DNA from: Manihot esculenta
Taxonomy: Eukaryota > Streptophyta > Magnoliopsida > Malpighiales > Euphorbiaceae
DNA: 64,000 nt
Assembly (NCBI RefSeq): GCF_001659605.2
Contig: NC_035164.2
Coordinates: 11,134,965 to 11,198,964 of the forward strand
Direction of reading: 5' to 3'
The notes under the pieces were generated by a model. The model was not told the DNA's origin, made no database searches, and saw nothing but the letters and a program-made list of their open reading frames with translations. This document shows, piece after piece, positions 32,310 to 42,725 of the stretch. How positions within the stretch are numbered: the stretch's first letter is position 1; each line of letters begins with the position of its first letter. A program made the translations under genes and the position numbers.

Positions 32310-33353
32310 CCATGGAAAAAACACCACAGCTCGATGCCTAAGCGCTGTGTGCTCCTCCTCGCATCGTCGCCACACTTTGTCGATGACACCAGCAGCTTCA
32401 GCGACGGACTCGCGTGCCACTAACAGATCGATAAACGCGCTGACAATACCAGCCGCGTCACCCTCATTGTTCGCTGAGCCATTAGTACCATTTTCGGCAC
32501 CCTTGCCGTCGTCCTCTCCACCGACCGCAACAAGGAGACAAACGCGCCACAAGTAAAGGGGAAGACCCCTATCCATGAGCTGCCCACCGATGATGAGAAA
32601 GAAGAATAGGAGGTGAAACCCAAAATTTTGAAGCAACTCTAGGACAAAAAAATACAATCTAAGATCACTACATCTTGGAGGCTTCAGAGGATAGTAGTGA
32701 AGGCACAGCCTCGACTACCAGTGAAAAAGGAATAACGGGCTAAGAGGCAGAAGCCACCAGCAGTGAGGAGACTCAGCCTGCTTCTCCTCTGAAGAAGAAA
32801 CAGAAAAAGAAAATGCCCATGATAGCTGGTGGGAAGGCTAGATATTTGCCCGAGGAGCAGGACCTGCACGACGACTTCAATTTTAAATCCTTATCATGGA
32901 ATTCAAGTTTTTATGCCATTTGTATACTAGTTTGAATACCTGAGCTGAAAAACCTGGGGCAAGTGGCTCAGTAACCATTTGTTTCACGTTCATTCCATCA
33001 GTTTCAGGCAAGATATAGTAGGAAGTGTAAAAATAATCCCCAAGTCTTTATTGGTCTAGTCAAGAGTTTCTAAGAGTCTGTTCTTTCAAAATGGCAGTTT
33101 AATATTATATAGCATTCTAATATTTTGTGTGCTTGAAATTGAATTGAGGACCAACTTTATGTCTTAAGAAACACGCTTTAAACATGAAACTTGTTGAAAT
33201 TAAACTATTTCTGCTATTATCCTTTTGCATGACAATTTGGTTCTTTGTCTTGGACAAATTAAATTCAAATGGTTGAGAACAGGGCTGTGCTTTATTGTTA
33301 GATTTGAATTTCTATGGTTGAGGACAAACAAAGGTGCAAGCGTGGAGACATCA
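32310..33353 (+). other. B1 3' internal region with GC-rich block
   Basis: 32310-32560 is GC-rich and matches in position the GC-rich block of B2 (57370-57770). After AGGTGAAAC...GAAGCAACTC (shared with B2) a readable + frame encodes an acidic/serine segment and ATSSEETQPASPLKKKQKKK with a nuclear-localisation look (about 32758-32814), broken by a TAA at about 32740. The remainder is AT-rich and matches B2 at 58790-59240, including ATGAAACTT and TTGAGGAC blocks. I do not recognise a protein family. Confidence 0.55.
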
Positions 33354-33507
33354 GATGAGTTGCAAAACTCACCACTTTTTCCTTGTGAAATTCCATGATT
33401 TTGCTATGATTTTGATATAAATAGTTGACTTTTACTTGAAATTTGATTTTGAACAGATTTTTTAGCAGAAATTAAAAAAAATAAAAAGAGGCTGAATTAC
33501 AAGATTT
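33354..33507 (+). repeat. B1 3' LTR stump
   Basis: The first 154 bp or so of a B-type LTR (GATGAGTTGCAAAACTCACC to GAATTACAAGATTT), cut where C1 LTR sequence begins. About 1.2 kb of the LTR is missing. Confidence 0.8.
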
Positions 33508-34444
33508 AGTCCATCTGTGTAGGAACGGACCAGAGGAACCAAAGAGGTCAGCAGTGAGCACTGCTTCAGAGTTTCCAGAGTCAGCTCAGAGTCAGCCAGA
33601 GGTGAGTGGAACTAAACTTAATGTTTAAAATTGAGAAAGTAACTGCTTTTAGCATGTTTCCATGCATCATGATATGTACCAGGATGAGTGCATTAGACTA
33701 CACTAAGGTGACGCATTGCATTATTCTATGCTTGTACGGATCGGACATAGTTTTGGATTCACTAGCCCTCCGAGTAAAGTCCTGAGGAGCCCTGAGAGGG
33801 CCGGGCACAGAGCACCATAGGGTGCGGAATAAAGTCCTGAGGAGCTCCTTCGCGGGCCGGGCACAGAACAGAGGGATTTTTGAATCTGTCCGTCTGAGAT
33901 GGGTGATTTACTTGTGATGTGATGCATTCCATGTGAGCATGTTTTATGAACATGTTTTTATTATTCTACTCACTGGGCTAGTATAGCTCATCCCTCTCCT
34001 TTAACCCCAGTCTTGCAGGATCAGAGTCAGAGGGAAGTCAGCAGGGTACAGGAAGAGTAAAGAAGTTTTGTAATAGCATAGTGTGGACATGTAATATTGT
34101 AAAGACAGTATTGTGCTTGACCCATGTTGTAAATCCTTTTTGTATACATGGTCTATTTATGTGTTGTGAATGTTTTTATCAGTATGTTGAAACAACCAGG
34201 CTTAACAGAGAGTTGAACCCATCTAGAGCAATCTCTAGTAAGCGGTTTTATAGTACAGAGATAGTGCATGCACAGGTTGAGCCTTGGTTCAGAGCATCAG
34301 TTTTATGTTTTTACAGAAAATGTATGATCATGTATGGGATTTTACAGGTACACAGAGAGTATAGCAGGCTTACTACGGGTTCCGGCGACCTTAAGTCGAC
34401 CTGGATCCTAGCGCCGGTAGCGGTCCGATTTTCGAGTCGTTACA
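33508..34444 (+). repeat. C1 left LTR fragment (3' part only)
   Basis: Begins AGTCCATCTGTGTAGG and ends GAGTCGTTACA. Matches the reverse complement of 39206-40146 in C2. The U3 with the TATA box and half of the palindromes is missing. Confidence 0.85.
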
Positions 34445-34673
34445 GATTGGTATCAGAGCCCTAGGTTCATATGGTCGGACCTAGATAGAGAGTGTCGGGC
34501 TCATAGAGGTTATAGTAGGTCAAGTACAATAGGAAAGCATGTCCACTAGGATAGGATGTTGAGTCCTGTCTATTTGCTGAGATGTAATGCCATGATTTAT
34601 GCATGTGCGTTGTTGTTATGTGATGTTTATATGCTGATGTGTGCTGTTATATGTTGTTTTCCAGAAAGTTAAG

Positions 34674-36137
34674 ATGAGAGGAACTCGTCGATCTGCACGA
34701 TTGACTGGAGTCCCACCAGTGAATGAGGGTTCAGATGCTCGTCCTCCTGCGTTGCCAAGGGCAAGGTTGCAGAGATCAAGCAGGGAGGGTACGTCAAGGG
34801 ACCTTAGAAGGTCTTTTGACGAGAGTAGAAGAGGAGCAGATAGAGGAGGGAGCTCAGAGGAAGTGAGGGAGGCTATGGATGTGGACCCGCAAAGAGAGGA
34901 AAGCATGGGTATGGGCAGGTCGGAAGAGGGTATGGGAGAGTCTCAGGAAGGCGCTCAGGCCTCGGGGTTTGGTTATCCACCCCATTATCCACCCTTTCCA
35001 CAGGGCCCAGGGTATCCGATGGGGGGTACGTCAGATTACTCTAACTTTACCCCATATCCTACCTACATGCCTTACATGCCTTATACTCCTTTTTACCCAC
35101 CATATCCCATGTATCCACCCACACCTTTCCATCCCAGTACAGCATACCCAGAGCCAAATTCAGCACCTTCTGCTCCACCACCGGAACCAGAACCAGTAGC
35201 CCCAGTTGTCCAAGCGCCGCAACCTAGCTCAGCTGAGGGAAGCAAAGTAAAAATGACAGAGTACCTAAAGTTGGATGCTCCCAAATTCAATACGGGAGAT
35301 GATCCATTTGAGTACCTCAGAACGGTTAAGATGATAACCGATGAGTTAGGAGCTGATGATAGTAGAGCCATCGAGATGGCAGGGTTCACACTCAAATGTA
35401 AGAAGGCTCGAGAGTGGTTCAAGAATTATGTGGATCCCAGGTTGGACAGCATGTCATGGGGAGAGTTCGTCAATGAGTTTGCAGGGTGGGCTTTTCCTGA
35501 CAGCTCCAGGGAGTTGAAAGTGGTAGAATTTGAGCAGTTGAGGTAGACCGAGGAGATGAGTATAGATGAATACACGGATAAGTTCCTGAATCTGCTTCAG
35601 TATGTGGGTCAGGCTTATGACACTGACCAGAAGAAGGCAAGGAGATATACCATGAGACTGCATCCCAGGTATGCCTCCTTGATTCTTCCAGCAGAGAAAG
35701 AGAGTTTCCACTCTATCGTGGATGCCGCAAGGAAGATGGAGGCGAGTGCCATTATTCAGGGAACAGTAAAACAGCAAGTGGCACGGTCTTCGGGTTCTAA
35801 GACCCCCAGTGCAGTAGCTTCTGGCAGTAAGAAGGGAGAGAAGTTTAAATCGAGGAAGGGTAAGTTCTGGAATAAGATCAAGTCTAGTATGGGAATGGGT
35901 AGTGGCTCAAGCTCTGGCACAGGCAGTACAGTATGCATGAGATGTGGGCGACCGCACAGAGGAGTTTGTTGGTTGGGATCTTCAGCCTGTTATAAATGTG
36001 GGCAGGAGGGACATTTTGCTCGGGAATGTCCTCAAGTGACCTTTATGGCACCATCCCAGCAGATGAGCTCAGGCAGTGTAGCTCAGCCAACAGCTCCAGC
36101 CATACCGCAGAGCAGTGGTCGTGTCAGATCCGAGTAA
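34674..36137 (+). pseudogene. C1 gag (one stop), fused to deletion junction
   Basis: Starts MRGTRRSARLTGVPPVNEGS. A Pro/Tyr-rich stretch (about 34980-35150; YPTYMPYMPYTPFYPPYP) follows. The Gag core is KLDAPKFNTGDDPFEYLRT ... ARAWF-type CKKAREWFKNYVDPR ... FAGWAFPDSSRELKVVEFEQLR. A TAG at 35545 then interrupts the frame, probably an old CAG. The frame resumes EEMSIDEYTDKFLNLLQY ... RYTMRLHPRYA. A basic region and zinc knuckle CYKCGQEGHFARECP (about 35988-36032) lead to the junction, where SSGRVRSE-stop arises by fusion to pol sequence. Gag would package RNA; C1 keeps the 120-residue segment that C2 has lost. Confidence 0.85.
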
Positions 36138-36339
36138 GGTTCTTAGTGAACCTGATGTAGAGATCCTTGGAGATCTCACTTATATAGAGCAGCCAGTACG
36201 GATCCTAGACACTCAAATCAAAAAGCTAAGGAACAAGGAAATTCCAATGGTGAAAGTCCTATGGAACCACCACAATCTAGAAGAGTGCACCTGGGAGACA
36301 TGGGAGTCTATGCTTCAGCAATATCCATATCTGTTTTAA
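36115..36339 (+). pseudogene. C1 pol C-terminus (chromodomain end) after large internal deletion
   Basis: [18 protein letters not shown] ... [20 protein letters not shown] ... YPYLF-stop is almost identical to the end of C2 pol. The last part resembles the C-terminal chromodomain of Tekay/Del-type chromoviruses, which directs integration to heterochromatin. Protease, RT, RNase H and nearly all of integrase are missing between gag and this piece. The join shows a TCGTG-like microhomology at about 36119-36124. Confidence 0.8.
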
Positions 36340-36414
36340 GGTTAGTTTCCTCCTTTTTATGTGTTTCATTGTTTGTGGAACATTCGGGGACGAATGTTCT
36401 TAAGGGGGGGAGAA

Positions 36415-37658
36415 TGTAATACCCGGCTAGAGTCTGGCATCGGCATTCTACTTTCCGGTGTAATCCAGGATGTCAGAATCCTCTAAAAGGGTAAGATTTA
36501 TGGTTTTGTAAAGGATTTTAGTATGTTTTAATGTTTTAAGTACAAAAGGAACTGAGTTTTTGAAAGAAAAGAGCCAAGGAAGAAATGCAAGGTTCGGCCG
36601 CCGAAGGTGAGTTTCGGCCGCCGAACATGCATGAGTTTTGGTTTCACGTTAGGCCGCCGAAGGTGGTCTGGCCAGCCACCTATAAAAGGCCCTAGGTCAG
36701 TGAATGGATAAGATTTTCTTTCCATTCACAGACAGAGGTGAGATCATGCTCTTCCTTGGGTGATTTTCATGTTTTCTTCAAATCTTGCAAAGTTTTGATG
36801 GGTTTTATGTTGTTTTGAAGCTTTTGAGCAAATCAACCAAAAGTTTTGAAGTTGGAGACTTTGAGGGAGAGTTTCTCCATATCTCCACGTTGGGATCGTT
36901 TATCTTCTTGTTTGTAAGAGGTAAGTGAAGATCCTGAACTTCTTTTCATGTTTGATGAAGGTTTGATGAAGTTTTTGTGTAGAGATGCATGTGTAGGGTA
37001 AGTTGAGGTTTTGGTTGCTTTGTGGTCAAAGCATGCTTATGTGTTTAGTTGTGTTTTTTGTTGGGGTTTTAAGTGAGTTTTGGACCCCTTTGTGCCTATA
37101 CTTGAGTATATGCAGGTTGTGGAATTGTGGTTTGCATGTTTGAGTGGAGATTGGGTACGTTTGCATGAAGCAGAATAAGTTTCTGCCTTACTGGAGAAAT
37201 CCAGTTTCGGCCGCCGAAGGAAGGTTCGTCCGCCGAACATGCTAAGAAGGTGGTTTTGGCTGCCTAAGCTTGCCCAAGCTTGCCTCCGAAAGTTTGAACT
37301 TTCGGCTCTGGAGGAGGGTTTCGGCCGCCGAAGGTTAGGGACTTTCGTCTTTGGAGAGGACTTTCGGCAGCCGAAGTGCTGTCGAAAGTGCTTGAGGTTC
37401 GGCTCTGGAAGAGACTTTCGGCCGCCGAACCTGCCGCCGAAAGTGCCCTGTCCAGCCTTCTTTTGCATGTTTTTCTTGCTTCTTTAAGGATATTTTAGGG
37501 GGGTTTTGGGGAGTTTCTTAGAGTTGTTCTTGAGTTAGTTTGGTCCATCATTTGAGTCCATCTGTGTAGGAACGGACCAGAGGAACCAAAGAGGTCAGCA
37601 GTGAGCACTGCTTCAGAGTTTCCAGAGTCAGCTCAGAGTCAGCTCAGAGTCAGCTCAG
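36415..37658 (+). repeat. C1 right LTR fragment (5' part only)
   Basis: Begins TGTAATACCCGGC at 36415. TATAAAAGG at about 36683-36691 is the promoter box, with palindromes TTCGGCCGCCGAA at about 36594 and 36613 just upstream. It runs past AGTCCATCTGTGTAGG (37556) and ends in three copies of AGTCAGCTCAG at about 37626-37658, where it meets element A. Confidence 0.85.
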
Positions 37659-37880
37659 AATCATGATCAGTGTGCATGATGAACTCCTTAGGTAGAAGGT
37701 AATGCTGCCACACATCTAAAGCTCTCATTATAACTCTTTATCATAGGTTGAGTAATTGAATTGTTCTCCATCCAACTTCTCATTAAAGTAGGCAATTGGC
37801 TCCTTCTCTTACACCAATACAGATCCAATACCTATACCAAAAGCATCGCGCTCAATTTCAAAAGTTTTATTAAAGTTAGA
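37659..37880 (-). pseudogene. Element A pol: RNase H fragment
   Basis: On the - strand: FEIERDAFGIGIGSVLV, then [47 protein letters not shown]. These are the RNase H motifs of plant Ty3/gypsy pol: the first aspartate in ERDA (often CDAS in relatives), the glutamate in DKEL and the aspartate in HTDH. Stops and a frame break are present. It is cut by C1 on one side and by the TRIM on the other. Confidence 0.8.
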
Positions 37881-38352
37881 TGTTGAATCCCACATCAATT
37901 TTGAATAGAGGTAATGTGCCCCTTATAAGGGTCTTAGGCATTCCCCTCCCTTGAGCTAGCTTTTGGGGTGAGTTAGACTTACCGCAAATTTAACATGGTA
38001 TCAGAGCCTCCCCACTGATATTGGGCCTCCGATAAATATATCATGCTTTAGTTTAGTTCTTGGCATGAGGGGAGTATGTTTAATCCCACATGATTTGGGA
38101 TAGGAGTAATGTGCCCTTTATAAAGGCCTTTGGCATTCCTCTCCTTTAAGCTAGCTTTTGGGGTGAGTTAAGTCTGACCCAAATTTAACATGGTATTAGA
38201 GTCTCCTACCAATATTGGGTCTCCTGTAAATATGTCATGCTTTAGTGTAGTCTTGGGCATGAGGGGAGTGTTGAATCCCATATCGGTTTGGAATAGGGGT
38301 AATATGTCCCTTATAGCTTTTGGGGTGAGTTAGGCCTGACCTAAATTTAACA
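37881..38352. mobile_element. TRIM-like element in tandem form (three LTRs, two interiors)
   Basis: LTR copies 37881-37995 (115 bp), 38077-38190 (114 bp) and 38269-38352 (84 bp, internally shortened). Each starts TGTT(G/T)AATCCCA and ends AAATTTAACA. The first two are followed by TGGTAT(C/T)AGAG, a tRNA-Met primer site, and the second and third are preceded by GCATGAGGGGAG, a polypurine tract. Interiors are only about 80 bp with no coding, the definition of a terminal-repeat retrotransposon in miniature. Flanks TTAGA/TTAGG are a target duplication with one change. Oriented +, in element A. Confidence 0.85.
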
Positions 38353-38534
38353 TTAGGTAAAGAAAGAATATGGGTGGATGTCAACAAACACTTAAACAAG
38401 TTTAGACCCTAAACAAATTAAACTAACACAATACTAAAACTCCAGAAATAAAAAAACACAAGAAAACTCAAATTTAAAATCCTAAACTAAGATAAATCAG
38501 AATTTATCTTAACATTTAGCTTTGATACCAACTA
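38353..38534 (-). other. Element A leader region
   Basis: AT-rich non-coding DNA between the TRIM and the A 5' LTR. It ends (on +) AGCTTTGATACCAAC, which on - is the primer site GTTGGTATCAAAGCT next to the LTR. Confidence 0.65.
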
Positions 38535-39205
38535 ACACAGAACCCTATGGATCAAGTTCAAGAACTCTATGACAAAATGGAATAGCTCCAAAGAATAACA
38601 ATAAACTCTCGTCTATGGCACCCAACGTAAAGGACAACAAGAACACCAATAATAGAGTATTAGAAAAACAAGACAAACGTCACAATTGAATTGATAAGTT
38701 TACCTTGATTCTTGATGTAACTGGAAGAATGCAATCTCACAGTTTCACAATAACAAAGGCATACAAATAGCATGAATAATTTTAAATTTTGATTAAAAGT
38801 TCTTTTACGCAAAGAACATCTAAATTTTATACAGAGAAAACTAAACATAACCCTAAAAGACTAAGAATAAACTAAATTCTAAAGTGCCAAACAAGATTGG
38901 ACAAAAATAAAAGCTCATAGCAAGGGGGGCAGTACACTAAGGCCCAAACTAGGCAAAAAAAATATTAAACTTTCTAGTTAAACAAGTATAAATACAAATA
39001 AACTAACCTATGAAGTATAACCCATCAATCAAATTGCCCATACCCCTTACACAATATCTAAACTAAAAAAAAGTAATAAAGGATAGATCATGGGTAGTAA
39101 CAAACAAGCTCACAAATGCTAAACTAGGCAGCAATATCTTTAACACACACCTCAAGCAATGAGAGTAACTTAGGTGTGCCTTCAAGCTCCACATAACACT
39201 TATTG
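38535..39205 (-). repeat. Element A 5' LTR, first part
   Basis: Aligns with 10557-11240 of the 3' LTR. Interrupted at TATTG (39201-39205) by C2. Confidence 0.85.
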
Positions 39206-41297
39206 TGTAACGACCCGAAAATCGGACCGCTACCGGCGCTAGGATCCAGGTCGACTTAAGGTCGCCGGAACCCTTGTGTACCTGTTAAATCCCATACATG
39301 ATCATACATTTTCTGTAAAAACATAAAACTGATGCTCTGAACCAAGGCTCAACCTGTGCATGCACTATCTCTATACTATAAAAACCCCTAACTAGAGCTT
39401 GCTCTAGACGGGTTCAACTCATACTCTGTTAAGCCTGGTTTTTCACATACTGATAACAACATTCACAGCACATAAATAGACCATGTATACAAAAAGAATT
39501 TACAACATGGGTCAAGCACAATACTCTACACTATACAATATGAAACCATTTCTTTACAATAGTACATGTCCACACTAGGCTATTACAAAACTTCTTTACT
39601 CTTCCTGTACCCTGCTGACTTCCCTTTGACTCTAATCCTACACGACTGGGGTTAAAGGAGAGGGATGAGCTATACTAGCCCAGTGAGTAGATCAGATAAA
39701 ACATGTTAATAAAACATGCTCACATGGAATGCATCACATCACAAGTAAATCACCCATCTCAGATGGACAGATTCAAAATTCCCTCTGTTCTGTGCCCGGC
39801 CCGCAAGGAGCTACTCAGGACTTCTCTACTCACCCTATGGTGCTCTGTGCCCGGCCCTCTCAGGGCTCCTCAGGACTTTACTCGGAGGGCTAGTGAATCC
39901 AAAACTATGTCCGATCCGTACAAGCATAGATAATGCAATGCGTCACCTTAGTGTAGTCTAATGCACTCATCCTATTACATATCATGATGCATGGAAACAT
40001 GCTCAAAGCAGTTAATTTCTCAATTTAAAACATTAAGTTTAGTTCCACTCACCTCTGGCTGACTCTGAGCTGACTCTGGAAACTCTGAAGCAGTGCTCAC
40101 TGCTGACCTCTTTGGTTCCTCTGGTCCGTTCCTACACAGATGGACTCAAATGAGGGACCAAACTAACTCAAGAACAACTCTAGACTACTCCCCAAAACCC
40201 ACCTAAAACATCCTAAAAGAATCAAGAAAAACATGCAAAAGAAGGCTGGACATGGCACTTTCGGCGGCAGGTTCGGCGGCCGAAAGTCCCTTCCAGAGCC
40301 GAACCTCAAGCACTTTTGGCGACACTTCGGCTGCCGAAAGTCCTCTCCAGAGACGAAATTCCCTAACCTTCGGCGGCACCTTCGGCGGCCGAAACCCTCC
40401 TCTAGAGCCGAAAGTCCAAACTTTCGGGGGCAAGCTTGGACAAGCTTAGGCAGCTGAAACCACCTCCTTAGCATGTTCGGCGGTCGAACCTTCTTTCGGC
40501 GGCCGAAACTGGATTCTCCAGTAAGGCAGAAACGTGTTCTGCTTCATGCAAACCAACCCAATGTCCACTCAAACATGCAAACCACAATTCAACAACCTGC
40601 ATATACTCAAGTATAGGCACAAAGGGATCCAAAACTAACTTAAAACCCCAACAAACAACACAACTACACACATAAGCATGCTTTGACCACAAATCAACCA
40701 AAACCTCAACTTACTCTCAACATGCATCTCTACCCAACAACTTCATAAAACTTTCATAAAACATGAAAAGAAGTTCAGGATCTTCACTTACCTCTCACAA
40801 ACAAGAAGATAAACGATCCCAACGTAGAGATATGGAGAAAGTCTCCCTTAAAGTCTCCATCTTCAAAACTTTTGGTTGATTTGCTCAAAATCTTTAAAAC
40901 AACATAAAACCCATCAAAACTTTGCAAGATTTGAAGAAAACATGAAAATCACCCAAGGAAGATCATGGTCTCACCTCTGGCTGTGAATGGAAAGAAAATC
41001 TTATCCATTCACCGACCTAGGGCCTTTTATAGGTGGCTGGCCAGACCACCTTCGGCGGCCTAACGTGAAACCAAAACTCATGCATGTTTGGTGGCCGAAC
41101 TTCACCTTCGGCGGCCGAACCTTGCATTTCTTGCTTGGCTCTTTTCTTTCAAAAACTCAGTTCCTTTTGTACTTAAAACATTAAAACATACTAAAATCCT
41201 TTACAAAACCATAAATCTTACCCTTTTAGAGGATTCCGACATCCTGGATTACACCGGAAAGTAGAATGCCGATGCCAGACTCTAGCCGGGTATTACA
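39206..41297 (-). repeat. C2 3' LTR (left on +)
   Basis: Perfect TTCGGCNGCCGAA palindromes at 40272, 40326, 40381, 40495 and 41107, plus near-matches. The promoter box reads CTTTTATAGG on + at about 41024-41033 (CCTATAAAAG on -), about 70-80 bases downstream (in - sense) of the nearest palindrome cluster. Confidence 0.93.
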
Positions 41298-41372
41298 TTC
41301 TCCCCCCCTTAAGAACATTTGTCCCCGAATGTTCCACAAACAAGGAAACACATAAAAAGGAGGAAACTAACC

Positions 41373-42725
41373 TTAAAACAGATATGGATATTGCTGAAGC
41401 ATAGACTCCCGTGTCTTCCAGGTGCACTCTTCTAGATTGTGGTGGTTCCATAGGACTTTCACCATTGGAATTTTCTTGTCCCTCAGCTTTCTGATCTGAG
41501 TGTCTAGGATCCGTACTGGCTGCTCTATATAGGTGAGATCTCCAAGGATCTCTACGTCAGGCTCACTAAGAACCTTACTCGGATATGACACGAACTTTCG
41601 GAGCATAGAAACATGGAAAACCGGGTGAATTCTCTCTATAGAAGCAGGTAAATCCAGCTTGTACGACACATTTCCGATCTTCTGCAAGATCTCAAAGGGT
41701 CCAATGTATCGTGGGGCTAGCTTACCCTTTTTTCCAAATCGAACCACTCCTTTCATTGGAGACACCTTTAGCAATACCATATCACCCTCCTGAAACTCTA
41801 ACTGCTTCTTGCGGATATCTGCATAGCTTTTCTGCCTGCTCTGAGCAGTCCTGATTCTCTCTCTGATCATGGGCACCACTCTGCTGGTGATCTCAACCAA
41901 CTCCGGCCCTGCAAGAGCCACCTCTCCTACTTCTTCCCAGCAAACAGGTGATCTGCACTTCCTTCCATACAAAGCTTCATAAGGGGCCATCCCTATGCTA
42001 GCATGATGGCTGTTATTGTAGGCAAACTCCACCAAAGGTAGATGTTGCCTCTAAGAACCGCCAAAGTCTAACACACACATTCGAAGCATATCTTCTATGG
42101 TCTGGATGGTCCTCTCTGACTGTCCATCAGTCTGTGGATGGAAAGCAGTGCTGAAATCCAACCTTGTACCCATAGCACTCTGCAGACTCCGCCAAAATCT
42201 GGAGGTGAACTGAGGTCCTCTGTCTGACACTATAGACACTGGGACTCCATGCAACCTTACTATCTCCTCCAAATAAACCTGTGCTAACTTGTCCACAGAA
42301 TAAGTACTCCTCACAGGGATGAAATGAGCAGATTTCGTGAGTCTGTCCACAATCACCCATATGGAGTCTAGTCTGTTGGACGCTGCCGGTAAGCCCACTA
42401 CAAAATCCATAGCTATGTTCTCCCATTTCCACTCTGGAATCGGCAGTGGGTTAAGCATTTCAGCCGGCTTCTGATGTTCCAGTTTCACCCTCTGGCAAAC
42501 CTCACAGGCGGACACAAACTGTGCCACTTCTTTCTTCATAGCTGGCCACCAATACACTCTTTTCAGATCCTGATACATCTTGGTGGCTCCAGGGTGAACA
42601 TTGTATCTTGCATTATGAGCTTCCCTCATAATGTCTCCTTTTAGGCTAATGTCATCTGGTACACAAAGTCGATGCCCAAAGCGGAGGATCCCTTTGCTGT
42701 CAATCGGAACTCTGCACTGTTGCAT
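41373..42725 (-). pseudogene. C2 integrase and chromodomain-like C-terminus
   Basis: Integrase inserts the DNA copy into the genome. Zinc region: REAHNARYNVHPG ... ACEVCQRVK. Catalytic D-D-E: MDFVVGLP, SDRGPQF and GQSERTIQ. It is followed by the GPF/Y module ([21 protein letters not shown]), [12 protein letters not shown], and the end [20 protein letters not shown] ... YPYLF, which resembles a chromodomain. A TAG at about 42048 breaks the frame between DFGGS and [13 protein letters not shown] (TGG expected), so the product would lack its C-terminal third. It is joined to RNase H by a frameshift near 42700. Confidence 0.88.

Larger units (their letters stand above)
19696..33507 (+). mobile_element. 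Athila-like Ty3/gypsy element B1 without RT/integrase (split by D)
   Basis: 5' LTR 19696-21033. An Athila-type primer-binding site (TGGCACCATTGCTGGGGA) at 21039-21056 has three changes from TGGCGCCGTTGCCGGGGA. A gag-protease relic (21082-23579) is followed by non-coding DNA, and the element is interrupted by element D with TSD CATAG. The 3' region resumes at 32310, and a 3' LTR stump (33354-33507) is cut off where C1 begins. No reverse transcriptase or integrase is present. The paralogue B2 has the same layout, so the loss predates both. It is inserted within the pol of element A. Confidence 0.75.
33508..37658 (+). mobile_element. Chromovirus C1 (Ty3/gypsy, +), internally deleted and truncated in both LTRs
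   Basis: A 3' portion of an LTR (33508-34444), primer site TTGGTATCAGAGCC at 34447-34460, gag (34674-36137), a direct jump to the last codons of pol (36120-36339), polypurine tract (TTAAGGGGGGG, about 36400-36410), then the 5' portion of an LTR (36415-37658). No target duplication remains. It joins a B1 LTR stump on the left and element A RNase H on the right. It is closely related to C2. Confidence 0.85.

Noticed and set aside
32163..32657. 164-codon minus-strand frame with a hydrophobic start
   Set aside because: It crosses the D/B1 boundary, so its frame was created by the D insertion. B2 has a different minus-strand frame at the corresponding place, so coding is not conserved.
37881..38352. 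Cassandra TRIM (5S rRNA-bearing)
   Set aside because: LTRs are only about 115 bp and I see no 5S A-box, intermediate element or C-box.
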